DNA of 64,000 bases from Hydractinia symbiolongicarpus (Eukaryota > Cnidaria > Hydrozoa > Anthoathecata > Hydractiniidae): contig NC_079886.1 of the NCBI RefSeq assembly GCF_029227915.1, forward strand, positions 17,150,501 to 17,214,500. The letters run 5' to 3'. Each line of letters starts with the position of its first letter. Positions within the stretch are counted from its first letter, which is position 1. The translations under genes and the position numbers were made by a program. Below the pieces are notes generated by a model. The model was given only the letters and a program-made list of their open reading frames with translations. It was not told the DNA's origin and ran no database searches. Positions 24,496 to 35,384 of the stretch are shown here, piece by piece.

Positions 24496-26307
24496 TTATA
24501 AAGTTACAGTACTAGGAATGTCAACACTTAACTTTTTTTCATTGTCAGTGTTAATACCGGAATCAGAATCATCCGACGAATCTATGGCGAACAAAGCTTT
24601 GTCGTTATTTTCTTTATCATTGTCGTTAATATCGACTGCATTATGCGGTGTACAGACAAATTTAGTCGGTTGTTGAATGACACCGCTTCTTCGTTTTTTC
24701 GGTTTTGTTACGTTTGTCGTGACATCGTCGGAACTGGTTTTGTCATTATCGTCGTCAAATGTCTGATTAACGTAAGAACGACCGATCGGCGAGGGTGGGT
24801 TTTCTTCGTCGGCGTTGTTTTGTTTTTCCGATTCCTCGATAGAAAATAAAGGTATTGAGTCTTGTTTTTTAACCGACTTTTTGGAAACAAATGTCGGTTC
24901 CTCTGTATTTTCTGCTAGACTGCTGATTTGGTGATTACTACCGCAGTCTGTTCTTAAAAATCGTAGTTTGACCATGGAAAGTTTTCGCGAATTATCCTTT
25001 CCCTCTTTTACTACACTGCTTTCAAGTAGTTTTTTGTCTGGCAGATTTGTACTGGGTGCAAAGACATTTTCTTCGTTCAGGGAGGGGGGGAGAGAATTAA
25101 TATTTGATAATTCTAGATCTTCTTTTGTAGTGAGAGCTACGTTGGCCGTATGTTTGTGATACTGGTGGTAGCACAAAAACAGTCCTATTGACACAATAAT
25201 TAAAAAGATGGTAGCCGAAACCACTCCGATAATAATGCTTGTATTCAGACGAGAAGAAGCTGCAGTCGCCTTTTCAGTTGTGAGACTCGTTACTGTTATT
25301 TTTCTAGTTGATTTTATTGTTGCTGTTTTTGTTGTTGTTATTGTTGTTAATGTTGTGGTTGGGCAAACTTTATTTACGGGAATTTTTATATTCTCGCATC
25401 GTTTATTTTTGTTACAAGGATCGATTTCTTGCAAGTGCACGTTCTCAATAGAACTTTTTATTGCTCCAGGACCATTGCATGTTCCGTGAACAGATTCAGT
25501 ACTATAGTACAGCGATGCTATTGTCTCGCAGGAACACAGTATTGGGTTATTCATCAAAATTACCGTCTCAATTTTGGTATTGTTATTGAACACTCCCATA
25601 GAAATATTTTGCAACTGATTTCTCATGAGACTTAACATTCCCGCATTGATGTCATGAAACGCCCCGTCAGCAATTTTGTTGATATTATTTCCAGACAACT
25701 GGAGATTCATAAGTTTCTTGAAACCTGAAAAAACGCGTTTACCAATTCTTTCTAATTGATTTCCTTTCAAGAAGAGATGTTCTAGATTGCTTACGTTATA
25801 AAATGCTAACTCGTGAATTTTCTTTATAGAATTGTACTGCAGGTTTAAAAGTTTCAAGTTCCATAAATCTCGAAAGGTGTAACTTCTGATGTCACTGATA
25901 TTGTTACCCTCTAAAATAAGATTTTCCAAACCATGATAGCTTTTTAAGCTCACTGGATCCAATTCAGATATGGCATTGTGTTGCAGCATTAGTATTTTCA
26001 CGCTAGGTAAGTGGTAATCCAAATTTCTTGGTAACACTTGCAAGCCGCTTAATATTAAACTAAGCGACGTTAATCTCGTAAAGTTCCGAAACCAAATTAA
26101 CGACATATTTTTATGGTTTTGATTTTGTAACTCCAGGCTTGTTATATTTGGAAAATACTTCGATAGCGCGGTAAAGTCTTTCATTTGCATCTCGCTACTG
26201 CAAGAGACACCCCTGCTACTACAAACACACACTGCTGGACAGTGATCCCCTTCACTAAGGCGTAATAATACCATTAATATGATAAAAATAAACTCGCGTG
26301 TGACCAT
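24496..26307 (-). CDS. Single-pass leucine-rich-repeat membrane protein, intronless
   Basis: One uninterrupted frame of 603 residues. Residues 1-20 are a signal peptide. An LRRNT cap follows (C23, C27, C29, C36: CPAVCVCSSRGVSC), then roughly eight extracellular LRRs to ~250 (for example LENLILEGNNISDIRSYTF and LEHLFLKGNQLERIG). An LRRCT cap runs from NPILCSC (254) to DPC (298). A Thr-rich stalk (~315-356) with TTTLTTITTTKTAT leads to a membrane helix at ~357-380 (IIIGVVSATIFLIIVSIGLFLC). A ~220-residue acidic, Ser-rich cytosolic tail contains SDDSDSGINTDNEKK. The layout is that of adhesion or receptor LRR proteins (LRRC15, LRIG or Slit-like ectodomains). No specific orthologue is recognised and the tail has no known signalling domain. 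Unlike its neighbours it has no introns, perhaps from retroposition. Confidence 0.85.
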   Translation of the reverse strand: MVTREFIFIILMVLLRLSEGDHCPAVCVCSSRGVSCSSEMQMKDFTALSKYFPNITSLELQNQNHKNMSLIWFRNFTRLTSLSLILSGLQVLPRNLDYHLPSVKILMLQHNAISELDPVSLKSYHGLENLILEGNNISDIRSYTFRDLWNLKLLNLQYNSIKKIHELAFYNVSNLEHLFLKGNQLERIGKRVFSGFKKLMNLQLSGNNINKIADGAFHDINAGMLSLMRNQLQNISMGVFNNNTKIETVILMNNPILCSCETIASLYYSTESVHGTCNGPGAIKSSIENVHLQEIDPCNKNKRCENIKIPVNKVCPTTTLTTITTTKTATIKSTRKITVTSLTTEKATAASSRLNTSIIIGVVSATIFLIIVSIGLFLCYHQYHKHTANVALTTKEDLELSNINSLPPSLNEENVFAPSTNLPDKKLLESSVVKEGKDNSRKLSMVKLRFLRTDCGSNHQISSLAENTEEPTFVSKKSVKKQDSIPLFSIEESEKQNNADEENPPSPIGRSYVNQTFDDDNDKTSSDDVTTNVTKPKKRRSGVIQQPTKFVCTPHNAVDINDNDKENNDKALFAIDSSDDSDSGINTDNEKKLSVDIPSTVTL

Positions 26308-29300
26308 GTTGCATAGGTATCTCGGTCTTGCTTTCAGCGTAGTTTTCTTTGAAATGATCGTGCTACGAGTATCAGCGCGCTATTTCAATCACTTGAAGAG
26401 CATCACTCAACCCTCGTCTTTTTAGGAGTTAATAATCTAAAAAAAAGTTGACACCTTTTAAAAGATCACCCAACATCTTGTCAAATAAGAATGAGTTCAA
26501 AGTGTTTCGAAATTGGTCACAAGTGCAGTCTGTACGGTTTGGGAAACGAAGACAATGCATTTTATTTTTTTTGGTAATCTCAACGATGGAGATACGCTAT
26601 GCTTTGTGTTCTATATTTAAAAACACTTGAAATTTTTGATGTCAACTATCATTTTTGTTTGCAAGAGTTATTTCGCTGATAGAAAAGAATAACTTGTGTT
26701 AAAGTGAGAAAACATATAAAATCAGTTTTTCAAGAGCAGGGACCACGCGAAAAACAACGCCCACGATGCGGTAGATCTTTAATAATTAAATAATGTGACT
26801 TATGCAAAAAAATTTGACCTGCTTTTAATTTCTCTTTCTCAGTGAAAAAGTGAAGTAGGGGCATTAGCTTTGAGCTCCTCCTGCATAGATAGGCTCCCAA
26901 GCATAATTTTTATTTGGATCTGCGTTGCTTTATCGGACCTGATAATTCGTATTTCGGTGGTGTTTATTATCAAGTTGCAGCGTGACAACGGCCATTGGTA
27001 GAAGAGTGCTAATCCAAGATTTGACAAAAAAAAGACTCCTATACGGTTTGGCGGATGTTAAAATTAAGACCAACTTAAAAAACCCATCATGGTATGCCAG
27101 CTCCGTAGATTATACTTATTGAACTACAGGATTGAAAAAATGTTGCTTATGGCAAAGAGAACTGTTTTTAAACTGTCATTCTCATGACAACTGCCAACAA
27201 AAAATGCAATGAGTCGTTATCTACGCTTTTCGTGAAAGAATTTTTGAATAAGATCCAGTCTTTAGATGTATAAGCATTGATTGGATATTTTGCCATTTTA
27301 AAGAGAGAAATTATGAATCATTCACTCTGTGGTATGTTTTGTGAGAAAGAAAACAAATTTGTTAAGTATTGACAAAAGTATATTTTGTTTGTCACAAGTA
27401 AAAAATATTTACGAAGCATCAAAAAGCATCCAGAGAAGAGGAAGCGCAACAATATTTTCAAGAGTTGTTTACACAAATGCGATGTTTTTGCGTGCGTTCA
27501 CACATCGCCTAACTTACACAATGTCGGGTGTAGGCATGGGAATTTTAAGGCCAAGAAAGTAACCAACTAAATTCTTTCCCAGAAATATTCAATACACCGT
27601 GTTTTGAGGTTTGTTTTAGTTTTTTTTGGAGGTTGGGTATAAGCATATATTGTAAAATTAGGTAATTTTATTTTGAGGTGCTGCACTGGGAAATGTTTGT
27701 GAATTCGCAAATTTCGTACTGCATTCCCGTGAATGTCAATTTAACTGTTCCAATGATATATTACGACTTTCATCTGCCTCCCAATTTTTCTCTGATTGTT
27801 TTTGCCAAATGTTTAATTCGCGAAATTTTACGGCCGCGGAAGAAGACATGAAATTCGCGAAAGATTCACAACAAAAATTTGTAATGTTTGTTTACGCTAA
27901 TTTTAAATATGACGCTCTGGCCGACCAAATTTCTAATCGACACGGTATATTATTTTTGTCGGATGTCAATATTGACATTAATACCACGGCTTAAATTGTT
28001 TTCGTAATCCTCTTGCACGCAAATATGCTTTGTATCGAATTAATAGACGTAGGTGAATTAGATCTTTCCCAGGCTGCAGCTTGCTTTTGTTATGAACATG
28101 TGTAAAAATGTTGTTGCGGATTTTTATTTTTGGCTGTTGTGTCGATCTTCCCTAACCTTACAAAATAAACTGTTTTGTAAGAACATAATAAAATCATTAA
28201 AATCATAAAAAATATTTCGACCGGTCGGTCAGTTGGGTGCTTTGGAAACTCTTTTTACAATGTCCTACAGATTCTAACCCATACTCTCATATGATTTTGT
28301 GAAAGTTCTCACCCAGTTCAAAGGGTAAGTGTTTCTGCAGAGATGCAAATTTTTGCAAATTTTGTTTCGCGCTTTGAAATATTCAGGTTATTTCTATCGA
28401 ACCTACCCCCACATGCGAGTCTAAAGTACAATTTTCGCAAAATGAAAATACGCGGTTTTAGAAGTTGGTATAATAAATGTTTGTCTACGCAAAGAATCTG
28501 TGGTGGACGCTTTAAATACTCTGCATGGAATGACCTTCTTGAGTTATGTATACAAATACTCCCACCTCGTACCCAGGGCTTTTTTCTCTTTCTGGTAATC
28601 TTGGAGTGCCGAGATTGTCAGAACGGAGACGATGCTGACAATTACTTATGAGTACATAACTTATATTTTAATCGTTACGCAAGTTCTTATTTTTACCATA
28701 ACTTTTCAGCAAATTATAAAAGAGCATAATTCGTCGGCTGACATAATATTCGTTATTTTTGTTCGACATCCTTTTGTGCGATACGCTATATATCTTATGA
28801 AGACTAAAAAAATAATTTGATTTGATTCTATAAATCATCCCCATACTCTTGAGAGTAAAGTGAGAAGGGGCGTGAGTCGCAAATCAGTAGAGCGAGAGGT
28901 TAGTCTCGTTTGTAGGAGGACTTTTTTGAACTAGTGTTGTTATTTTTGCTTTACCTAATCCCCCCCGTGTATTTAACTCGCTTAAGCAGAAATAGTTGAA
29001 TAAACTTGGAAAGACTAAATTACAAAATGAAAACTTTTGACAGTTAAGCAATCACCTTTGATAGCTGTTCTATTTATATCAAAGCAGCTTCAAACATACT
29101 TGAATATGAGTCCTTCTGTTAACAAAAGATGTATTAATTGCTGACTAATATGACCTGCGTTAAAGAAGTTATTGAGAAAAGTTATTGTTGACAAATCACC
29201 CACGCTAGTTTCAAAATGTCAAGAAAAGTGTCAGACACCACTTGTCTGTGTCAATTTACACAAGAGGTTAGCCATCCAGTTAAACCGTCAATTTTTCCTT

Positions 29301-29394
29301 TTAATGGTATTTTTTGGTGACCAATTTATAAAATTTATCAAGAAATCATGACATTAAAACAAGCATTTACCAAAGAAAAGACATTGTGAAACAT
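26308..29394. other. 3.1-kb region without recognised gene
   Basis: It should contain the promoter of the minus-strand LRR gene at its left edge. Open frames of 60-102 codons (for example 28343-28651) look like chance: no domains, no consistent splice sites. No transposon termini were identified. Confidence 0.45.
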
Positions 29395-29462
29395 CCTCCC
29401 TCCCCCTTTCTCCCTCCTTCTCCCCCTTCTCCCCCTTCTCCCCCCTTCTCCCCCCTTCTCCT
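29395..29462 (-). repeat. C/T-rich tract; G-quadruplex-prone on minus strand
   Basis: A 68-bp stretch made only of C and T, with repeated C5-6 runs separated by TTCT. The complement has runs of five or six G separated by short AGAA loops, the pattern of a strong G-quadruplex former. It may also form a polypurine triplex. Confidence 0.85.
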
Positions 29463-29703
29463 CACAATAACGCTCAGGTTGTTTTAAAAAATAGTTTTCA
29501 TCACGTTTGAAGCATTATCAATTTACTAAATTCGACCGAAGCGTCACATGTCCTATTTAAACACAGATATAAAGTAAATACGGGTTGTGCAACATCACCA
29601 ACAACCTCCTGTCAATTCATTGTTTCATTACTGGGATTCGCGACTTTGAGATATTTAAATATTTCCGTCTATAACGGAGTAAACATGTCGCTATACGAAG
29701 TTA

Positions 29704-30095
29704 GGGCTAAAATACACGATAAGTTTAAACGGACCGTTTAAATGTAAGATAAAAAACTTAGAAGTTCAGTTGCAGGTACTACACCTGTCTACACGTTAAG
29801 TTAAATGTATAAGTTTTTCTAAAAACACGTTTATCTTTCATTGCAGTTATTGAAAAGAAAAAAAGCGGACTACTGGTTATAAACCAAAAATATATGCCCA
29901 AATCTTTAGTTTAACAATAGCTCATTATTTATTCTGTTAATTTCAATAGAAGAAACTTAGCAAAAGTTGAACATGTCCAACTTTGAAAAAAACTTATAAA
30001 ACCGAGAAAAGTTGTACATCTTTGCTGTTTACACTGTAAGTTTTTTTTTTCTTACATTTAAACGGTCCGTTTAAACTTACCGTGTATTTTAGCCT
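29704..30095. mobile_element. 392-bp Harbinger-type MITE
   Basis: Terminal inverted repeats of 44 bp (29705-29748 and 30051-30094) differ at one base. They begin GGCTAAAATACACG and contain the near-perfect palindrome TTTAAACGGACCGTTTAAA. TTA flanks the element on both sides (29701-29703, 30096-30098), the 3-bp duplication characteristic of PIF-Harbinger. No coding capacity. The near identity of the repeats suggests recent mobility driven by an autonomous relative elsewhere. Confidence 0.88.
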
Positions 30096-31066
30096 TTATT
30101 TCGGTAAAATCCTAAATTGTAAAGATTAAAATAGCGCCCCATAGCGGGCTAAAAGATGCTGGACATTGCTGTGGTTTAAGAACGAAACTGTAGCTATAAC
30201 TAAAGCCTAAACAAGTAACTTTCTTCAAGGTCCAAAGCACAGTGGCAAGGAAGTGCATGCATCTCCTGGCTATATACTGTAACAGCCAACTCTTTATTAT
30301 ATATATGTTAACAATTGTTAAAAAGTTTTTATAGCTAGCTAGCTAGAGCTTTAATATTCCTTTAAAAACTTGTGCATCCCATATCCTCCTCACCTATCCA
30401 TAAGTTGTGATTGTATAAGTGATTTATTTTTATGTGGCTAGCCCCACTAATACAAAAGTCATTGTAGAGTGTTTAAGGCTCCCCATTTGATCCAGCGTAC
30501 AATGGTGTGTGGTAGCAACGTTGCAACGTCAATTTGGCAATTCGGTTTGATGACGTCATATCAATTTTTTTGGAGGTGAAAAGTTTCTGTATTTTAGGTT
30601 AAGAGAGTGCAGAGCTAGACACATTTTGGAGTTTTAAGAACAAAGTTAGGAAGTTTGAGCAAAGATAATTTTTTGGAGCAAAATCTAGATAGCTAGCTAA
30701 GCATCATTTCCAGACAGATTTTTATTGTGGTTACCTTTCGTTGTTAGGAGCCTTCGAAAAATTTTTTCGGGCCCTGTTAGTGGGATTTTTTTAGTATTCT
30801 TCCCTCTATGAACTAGGTTTGTTTTCACCCTGCGAAATGTCAATCCTCACTGCAGCAACAAATCTGAACCGAATCGTTGAATAGATGACTTTGTTGCTAT
30901 ATAGCTAGCTAGCTTTGTTTACATTTTTTTTCAGAAAGTAAATAGTTTGTTAACCAATCAGATCTTCAAAAAATAATTATTAACCAATTAAATTGCTTTA
31001 TTTTGCCTGCCAAAAAAAATTTAAAAAAGTTTATCGAGATAGCAAGTTATCTATAACCCAAATTTA
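30096..31066. other. Intergenic with GCTA microsatellites
   Basis: Several short TAGC/GCTA runs (about 30335, 30690, 30902) and no coding evidence. Nothing else recognised. Confidence 0.45.
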
Positions 31067-32005
31067 ACATCAATATCCTAATTTAAATTAATAAAGCTCT
31101 TACAGTGCACCCAAAGCTTTGTTGAGGCTAAATAACTTGGAAACAAGGTGGTGTTCTTTACCGTGTTGGTAACTAGGGACCACCTGGAACCAATTTGGAT
31201 AAGTGAGTCAGTCGGTCGGTTGATTAAAAATATTTCCAGAAAAATTACAAAAATACTATATTTCGCAGCTATATTTTGTTATTCGTTTTAAATGTACGCC
31301 AGCTGCATTTTTAGCCTCCGTTTCAAGTTCGATTTTTGTCAGTCAATGTTGTTCCCATGGTTTTCGCTTGTATTGCCGTATAAATGCGAAGCAGGAAAAT
31401 ATAGCACAGCGTAGTCCCCTATCGAAATAACATTCGGAAGTAACAACCGTAATTCGGAGAACCGCTGAAAAGGTAAATGGTGGTTTTGTTGCGTGTCAAA
31501 GATTGTTTGTGGATTGTTTGATTTATTTTTTACAAATTTACCGACTCCATGACTCAACTTTCGCCTTTCAAAGTGGTCAGGGGAGGCTAACCAATTATAT
31601 TTTTGAGGGTGGCCTAATGACAGCATCCAAAAAACCTTTAAACTCTAATATCTCTGCAACCATTAGTTAAAGAGACATCATCCTATACATTTTCTTGATC
31701 AGTGTTTCAAGATCTATACGAAGACAACGGGTATATAAATTTCTTAAAAATGTTTTTTAGGAATTTGCTGACGTCAGCAAAATTTAAAAATTCTTATATA
31801 TATCTTTTTAACCATTCACCAAAATTACATGATCCTATACATTATTTTGATCAGCGATCTCTACACATTAAAGATAAGGAATAAACTAATTTTCACTAAA
31901 TTATTTTTATAGGCACTGCTGACATCAGCAAAACATCTAAAACGACCTATTTTTTCCATTATTCTCCTGCCTCAAGTGGATTTTTCCACGAGTCTTATCG
32001 ACTAG
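31067..32005 (+). mobile_element. 5'-truncated non-autonomous Helitron copy
   Basis: Shares interrupted similarity with the element at 60593-61263: AATAACTTGGAAAC, GTTGGTAACTAGGGACCACC, TTTCTTGATCAGTGT, GCTGACGTCAGCAAAATTT and the 3' end. That end is the hairpin GTGGATTTTTCCAC followed by TTATCGACTAG (CTAG at 32002-32005). The terminal TCTATAT start is missing, and about 400 bp of unrelated sequence lies at 31205-31600. A 95-codon minus frame at 31339-31626 inside it is unrecognised. Confidence 0.62.
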
Positions 32006-32231
32006 TATTTTGATAATGTTTCTTGCAGAACAGCTTTACCAAATATATGACATTTTTCCATACCATTAATTGTTTGATCCAAAAGAAAACAAACAAGAAA
32101 TTGGTTAAGTTAATTCTTAACAATATTCAAAGTAACTGGTCTATAAGGCTGACATCTCCAAAGACCCACCAAAATGCAAAAAAAATTTTTAGAAATTCGT
32201 ATGTATATTGCCTTCATTAAATGGAGCTTAA

Positions 32232-32460
32232 AATGCTGCAAGTTAGTGGTTTAAGGGTTTTTTGTTGATGCTATCAACCCTATCTATTCAAAACAGATTC
32301 GAGGACCCAGGTTCAGAAAACTTACCCAACTTGGTCCCAGGTTGTCCCTATTTACTTCCACGGGGAAAAATAACTGATGTCACAATCTCTATTTCGCTTC
32401 ACAATTCTATGTGCATTGCAATGGCTTCTCTAATTCAAATTATGCTATTGACGTTATATA
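32232..32460 (-). mobile_element. Inverted fragment of the same Helitron family
   Basis: On the minus strand it matches the 60733-60960 part of the intact copy: reverse complements of GTTATCAAAAAACCCTTAAA, TGGTCCCT and AATATCCTATATTAA are recognisable in order. It lies 230 bp from the plus-oriented copy, so the pair forms an inverted arrangement just upstream of COMMD3. Confidence 0.55.
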
Positions 32461-32783
32461 TAAATGTTATTGACGTTAATTTTAATGTAGTAATTTCGTA
32501 AATTCAGCACTAAAACATGATAGATATGTTGTTGCTTGCAGCCCCTTTTTAAATGCAAAATACGTACATTTAGATCAAAGTTTATATCTGATTTATCAAT
32601 GATTACAAGACAAAAGAAGGTACAGGGTCACAAATAAAAAGAAATTTGATTTTAGCATGTTAAGCAAAGCTTAGGTGCATGCTTAGTGGTGTACCTAATT
32701 TTTGAAGTCTGATTCATATGTGCATGTTTTTGGTTTGTAAGATATAATCAATGATAACAAACCACTGACCTGTGCAGCTTATC
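32461..32783. other. Immediate upstream region of COMMD3
   Basis: No promoter motif recognised. It ends with acceptor-like CTGTGCAG (32777) and TTATCAG (32785) before the start codon. Confidence 0.4.
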
Positions 32784-32792
32784 AGCAATATA

Positions 32793-35384
32793 ATGGAAAT
32801 TAATATAAATGCATTAGAAGGTCTTCAGTTAGTCGCTGATTCAATAACAGTCCCAGATCAATCATTTAAAATATTAAATGAAAGCTTATTTGAAATTATA
32901 TTGTCTGGAGAAAACGCCTTGGTTCAAGAAAGTATGTTGGGTAGGTTAAAATTGTTTGTGTGGTTATAAGAAAAATGTTTACAAATACTCTAAGTAAATA
33001 TGTTTTTTTAGAAAAGCTTCCAGGTGTTGATGGGCCTGTGTTAAAGGAATGTTTTTATGGTCTGGCAACGTTGTTGGTGGAATCAGTCAAAACAAACACA
33101 GATGAATCTGATGTCAGGTATTTAGTTCCTTGAGACACAAAAAAGAAAAATTTTATTATATTTTTAAAACATTTTTCTGTTTGTTCAGGGAGCTTAAGGT
33201 TCATGCTTTTTAGCTTTCACTGAAAAAAGGGTTGTCACACCCGAAGTGTTGTTTCCACTGAAAATCTGCTGAAATTGTTTATTTGGTCATATGCATGATT
33301 TTTTTAAGTACAGTTTGTTTTTTTATGAAATTTCCTAGGGTGCTTTACGTTTTTTAGTGTTTCCTTTTAAAATTTAAACTTGAAGTCTCCTAAAATCAAA
33401 AAATTTAAAATCTGTGGCCACCCTGTGCAGGCTATAATCATACAAGAAAACAAGAAAAGTTTTATTTTAGTGCTTTGTTAGAAGAGTGTAAATGGACACC
33501 AGATAGAGTGGATTTGTTTACAAAATTACTCAAGGTAAAAAATTACAATTGTTTTATTAAAAAAATTATTAATTCGAATAATAATCAGTTGTTTTTTAAC
33601 AGATAAACAGGAAAGACATCCAAACAACCCTTGCAAGGTTTGCCATTTTTTCTCTTTATAAAACTTTTAATATTTTTAGAAAATCAAATCAATAATAGGA
33701 ATGCTTACAGAAATTAAATTATTCCTGCAATTCTCTCGGAAGTAATTTACATAAAACATTTTCACTTCCAAATTCTATAGAAAAAATAATATTGCACTTT
33801 AGACTGGGTTCCACGTATCCACACATTGTTGATGTAGACTGGAGACTCGACTATTGTATAAAGGTATTTTACTATTTTTTTTTACTTATAATCCTCTATA
33901 GATTGACTTGTAAAGCCAGTCAGTTTTATGGCAATTAGTGATTATTCAATAAAAGTTTGTATTGCAATAGGATATTTTACTCTCACTACAAACATGGACG
34001 AAATATAATGAAACAACACAGCTAATTTCGACTTTGGCGACACAAATCAACACATTAGTTGTTTTTGTATATATTTAAGTCGCGCATTTTGTATTTGTCA
34101 AAATTCACTTGTCAATGTCTACAGTGACCCTTGGACTATAGTTAAAATTGTTACTCTTAAAACTTGCTAACTGTTGCTGACGTCAGCGCGACCACTTTTT
34201 CCAAAATTCGCGAATTTCGTGGCCCGTGACGTGGATTATTTCATTGTGAGAGCGCGCTAAAGAATGCTACTAGCGAGTTTCACAGGCTGTTTACCTGATC
34301 TACGTGCGCACAAAAGTAGCGACTTTTCTGCCTGCTGGCTGCATAATAGTGCCCATTTTACATTTTTGTCCGTGTTTAAAAAGCGACGAAAAAACTGCCT
34401 TTGTTTTATTAATTTTGTCCATGATCGTAGTTTGTTAGGTTTTGTAAAGAGTTTAGTGATAAGATCTTTTAAAAGGAAATACTTTCAGGATGACGAGGGT
34501 TGCCGAGGTTTCAGGTAAAAAAAAAGTTCTAAACATGTCACAAATGTTTTTTGCCTGAATTAAGAGAAAATAGGTGTTTATCTAATTAGGAATGTATACG
34601 TATAAAAAAGCTATCAAATGTGTCCATACTATTACATTTTGCCGTATTGTAAAATATTTTTTGAACTACCATTTATAAATTAAAAAATATGTTACATTGT
34701 ATCATATAAAAAATAATATATTATATATATATATTTTTGGTTCCTAAAGTTTCTTTAAACCCTGGGTGAAAAAGGGGTGTCCTGCCTCAAAATCTGGGTG
34801 GCCTTGTACAACATTCCTTATAAACGTGTTCCTCAAAACAAAAACACGTGTAAAATCACGTGTAAACTGTTTCGTTTATTTAGAGTAACTATTTGGAAAA
34901 AATCAACCAATCGAGTTATTTAATTTCGCTAAAAACACAGGTTAGTGGTCGAAAGTAGTATTCGTCTCTTCCTTTTTTTAATTTCTTTTTGAATATGTTA
35001 TGATTGTGTTTTTCAGGAGCCTGGTAAACATGACAGCTTAGAATTCTCGTGTTCTGTTGAACAGTTGCAGGTATATATATGACTTTACTTGGTATTAGTT
35101 ATAATTACTATAGTCTGTTACCAAGTAAACTCCCACCCATCTCCAGTGAGAGAAATATAACTTTTTGTCCAATCATATAGCGCGGAGAAACGAGCTAGCT
35201 CACTCCATTTGAACAGTTGCTAGATCGAGTAAACTACCAAGCATCGCTGAAACAGTTGCAGTCGAAAATTCTAGAACAAGTTTTTTATGTATGAAAAGCA
35301 TTATGTTGTTTTGTTCTGTCATAGGATTTGGTAGGAAAGCTTAAAGACGCTACAAAGAGTATTGAAAAAGCCAGTCAAAGTTGA
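32793..35384 (+). CDS. COMMD3: COMM domain-containing protein 3
   Basis: Exons 32793-32931, 33012-33117, 33471-33534, 33603-33637, 33803-33863, 34884-34940, 35017-35070 and 35325-35384; 576 nt, 191 residues (human 195). Residues 1-125 are the helical HN domain (GLQLVADSI, VLKECFYGLATLLVES, LEECKWTPDRVDLF). The COMM domain begins STYPHIVDVDWRLDYCIK and ends SLEFSCSVEQLQ, DLVGKLKDATKSIEKA, close to human COMMD3 SFSCSMEQLQDLVGKLKDASKSLE. COMMD3 is one of ten COMMD subunits of the Commander complex, which recycles membrane proteins from endosomes and influences NF-kB and cullin ligases. A GTG frame extension to 32772 exists, but the first ATG is at 32793. Poly(A) signal AATAAA at about 35528. Intron 5 is about 1 kb. 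Confidence 0.95.

Noticed and set aside
24643-25635. Plus-strand ORFs opposite the LRR gene
   Set aside because: Antisense shadows of the 603-codon minus gene; no independent signals.
31339-31626. Helitron protein fragment
   Set aside because: The 95-codon frame lies in the insert that is absent from the related copy at 60593 and shows no Rep or helicase motif.
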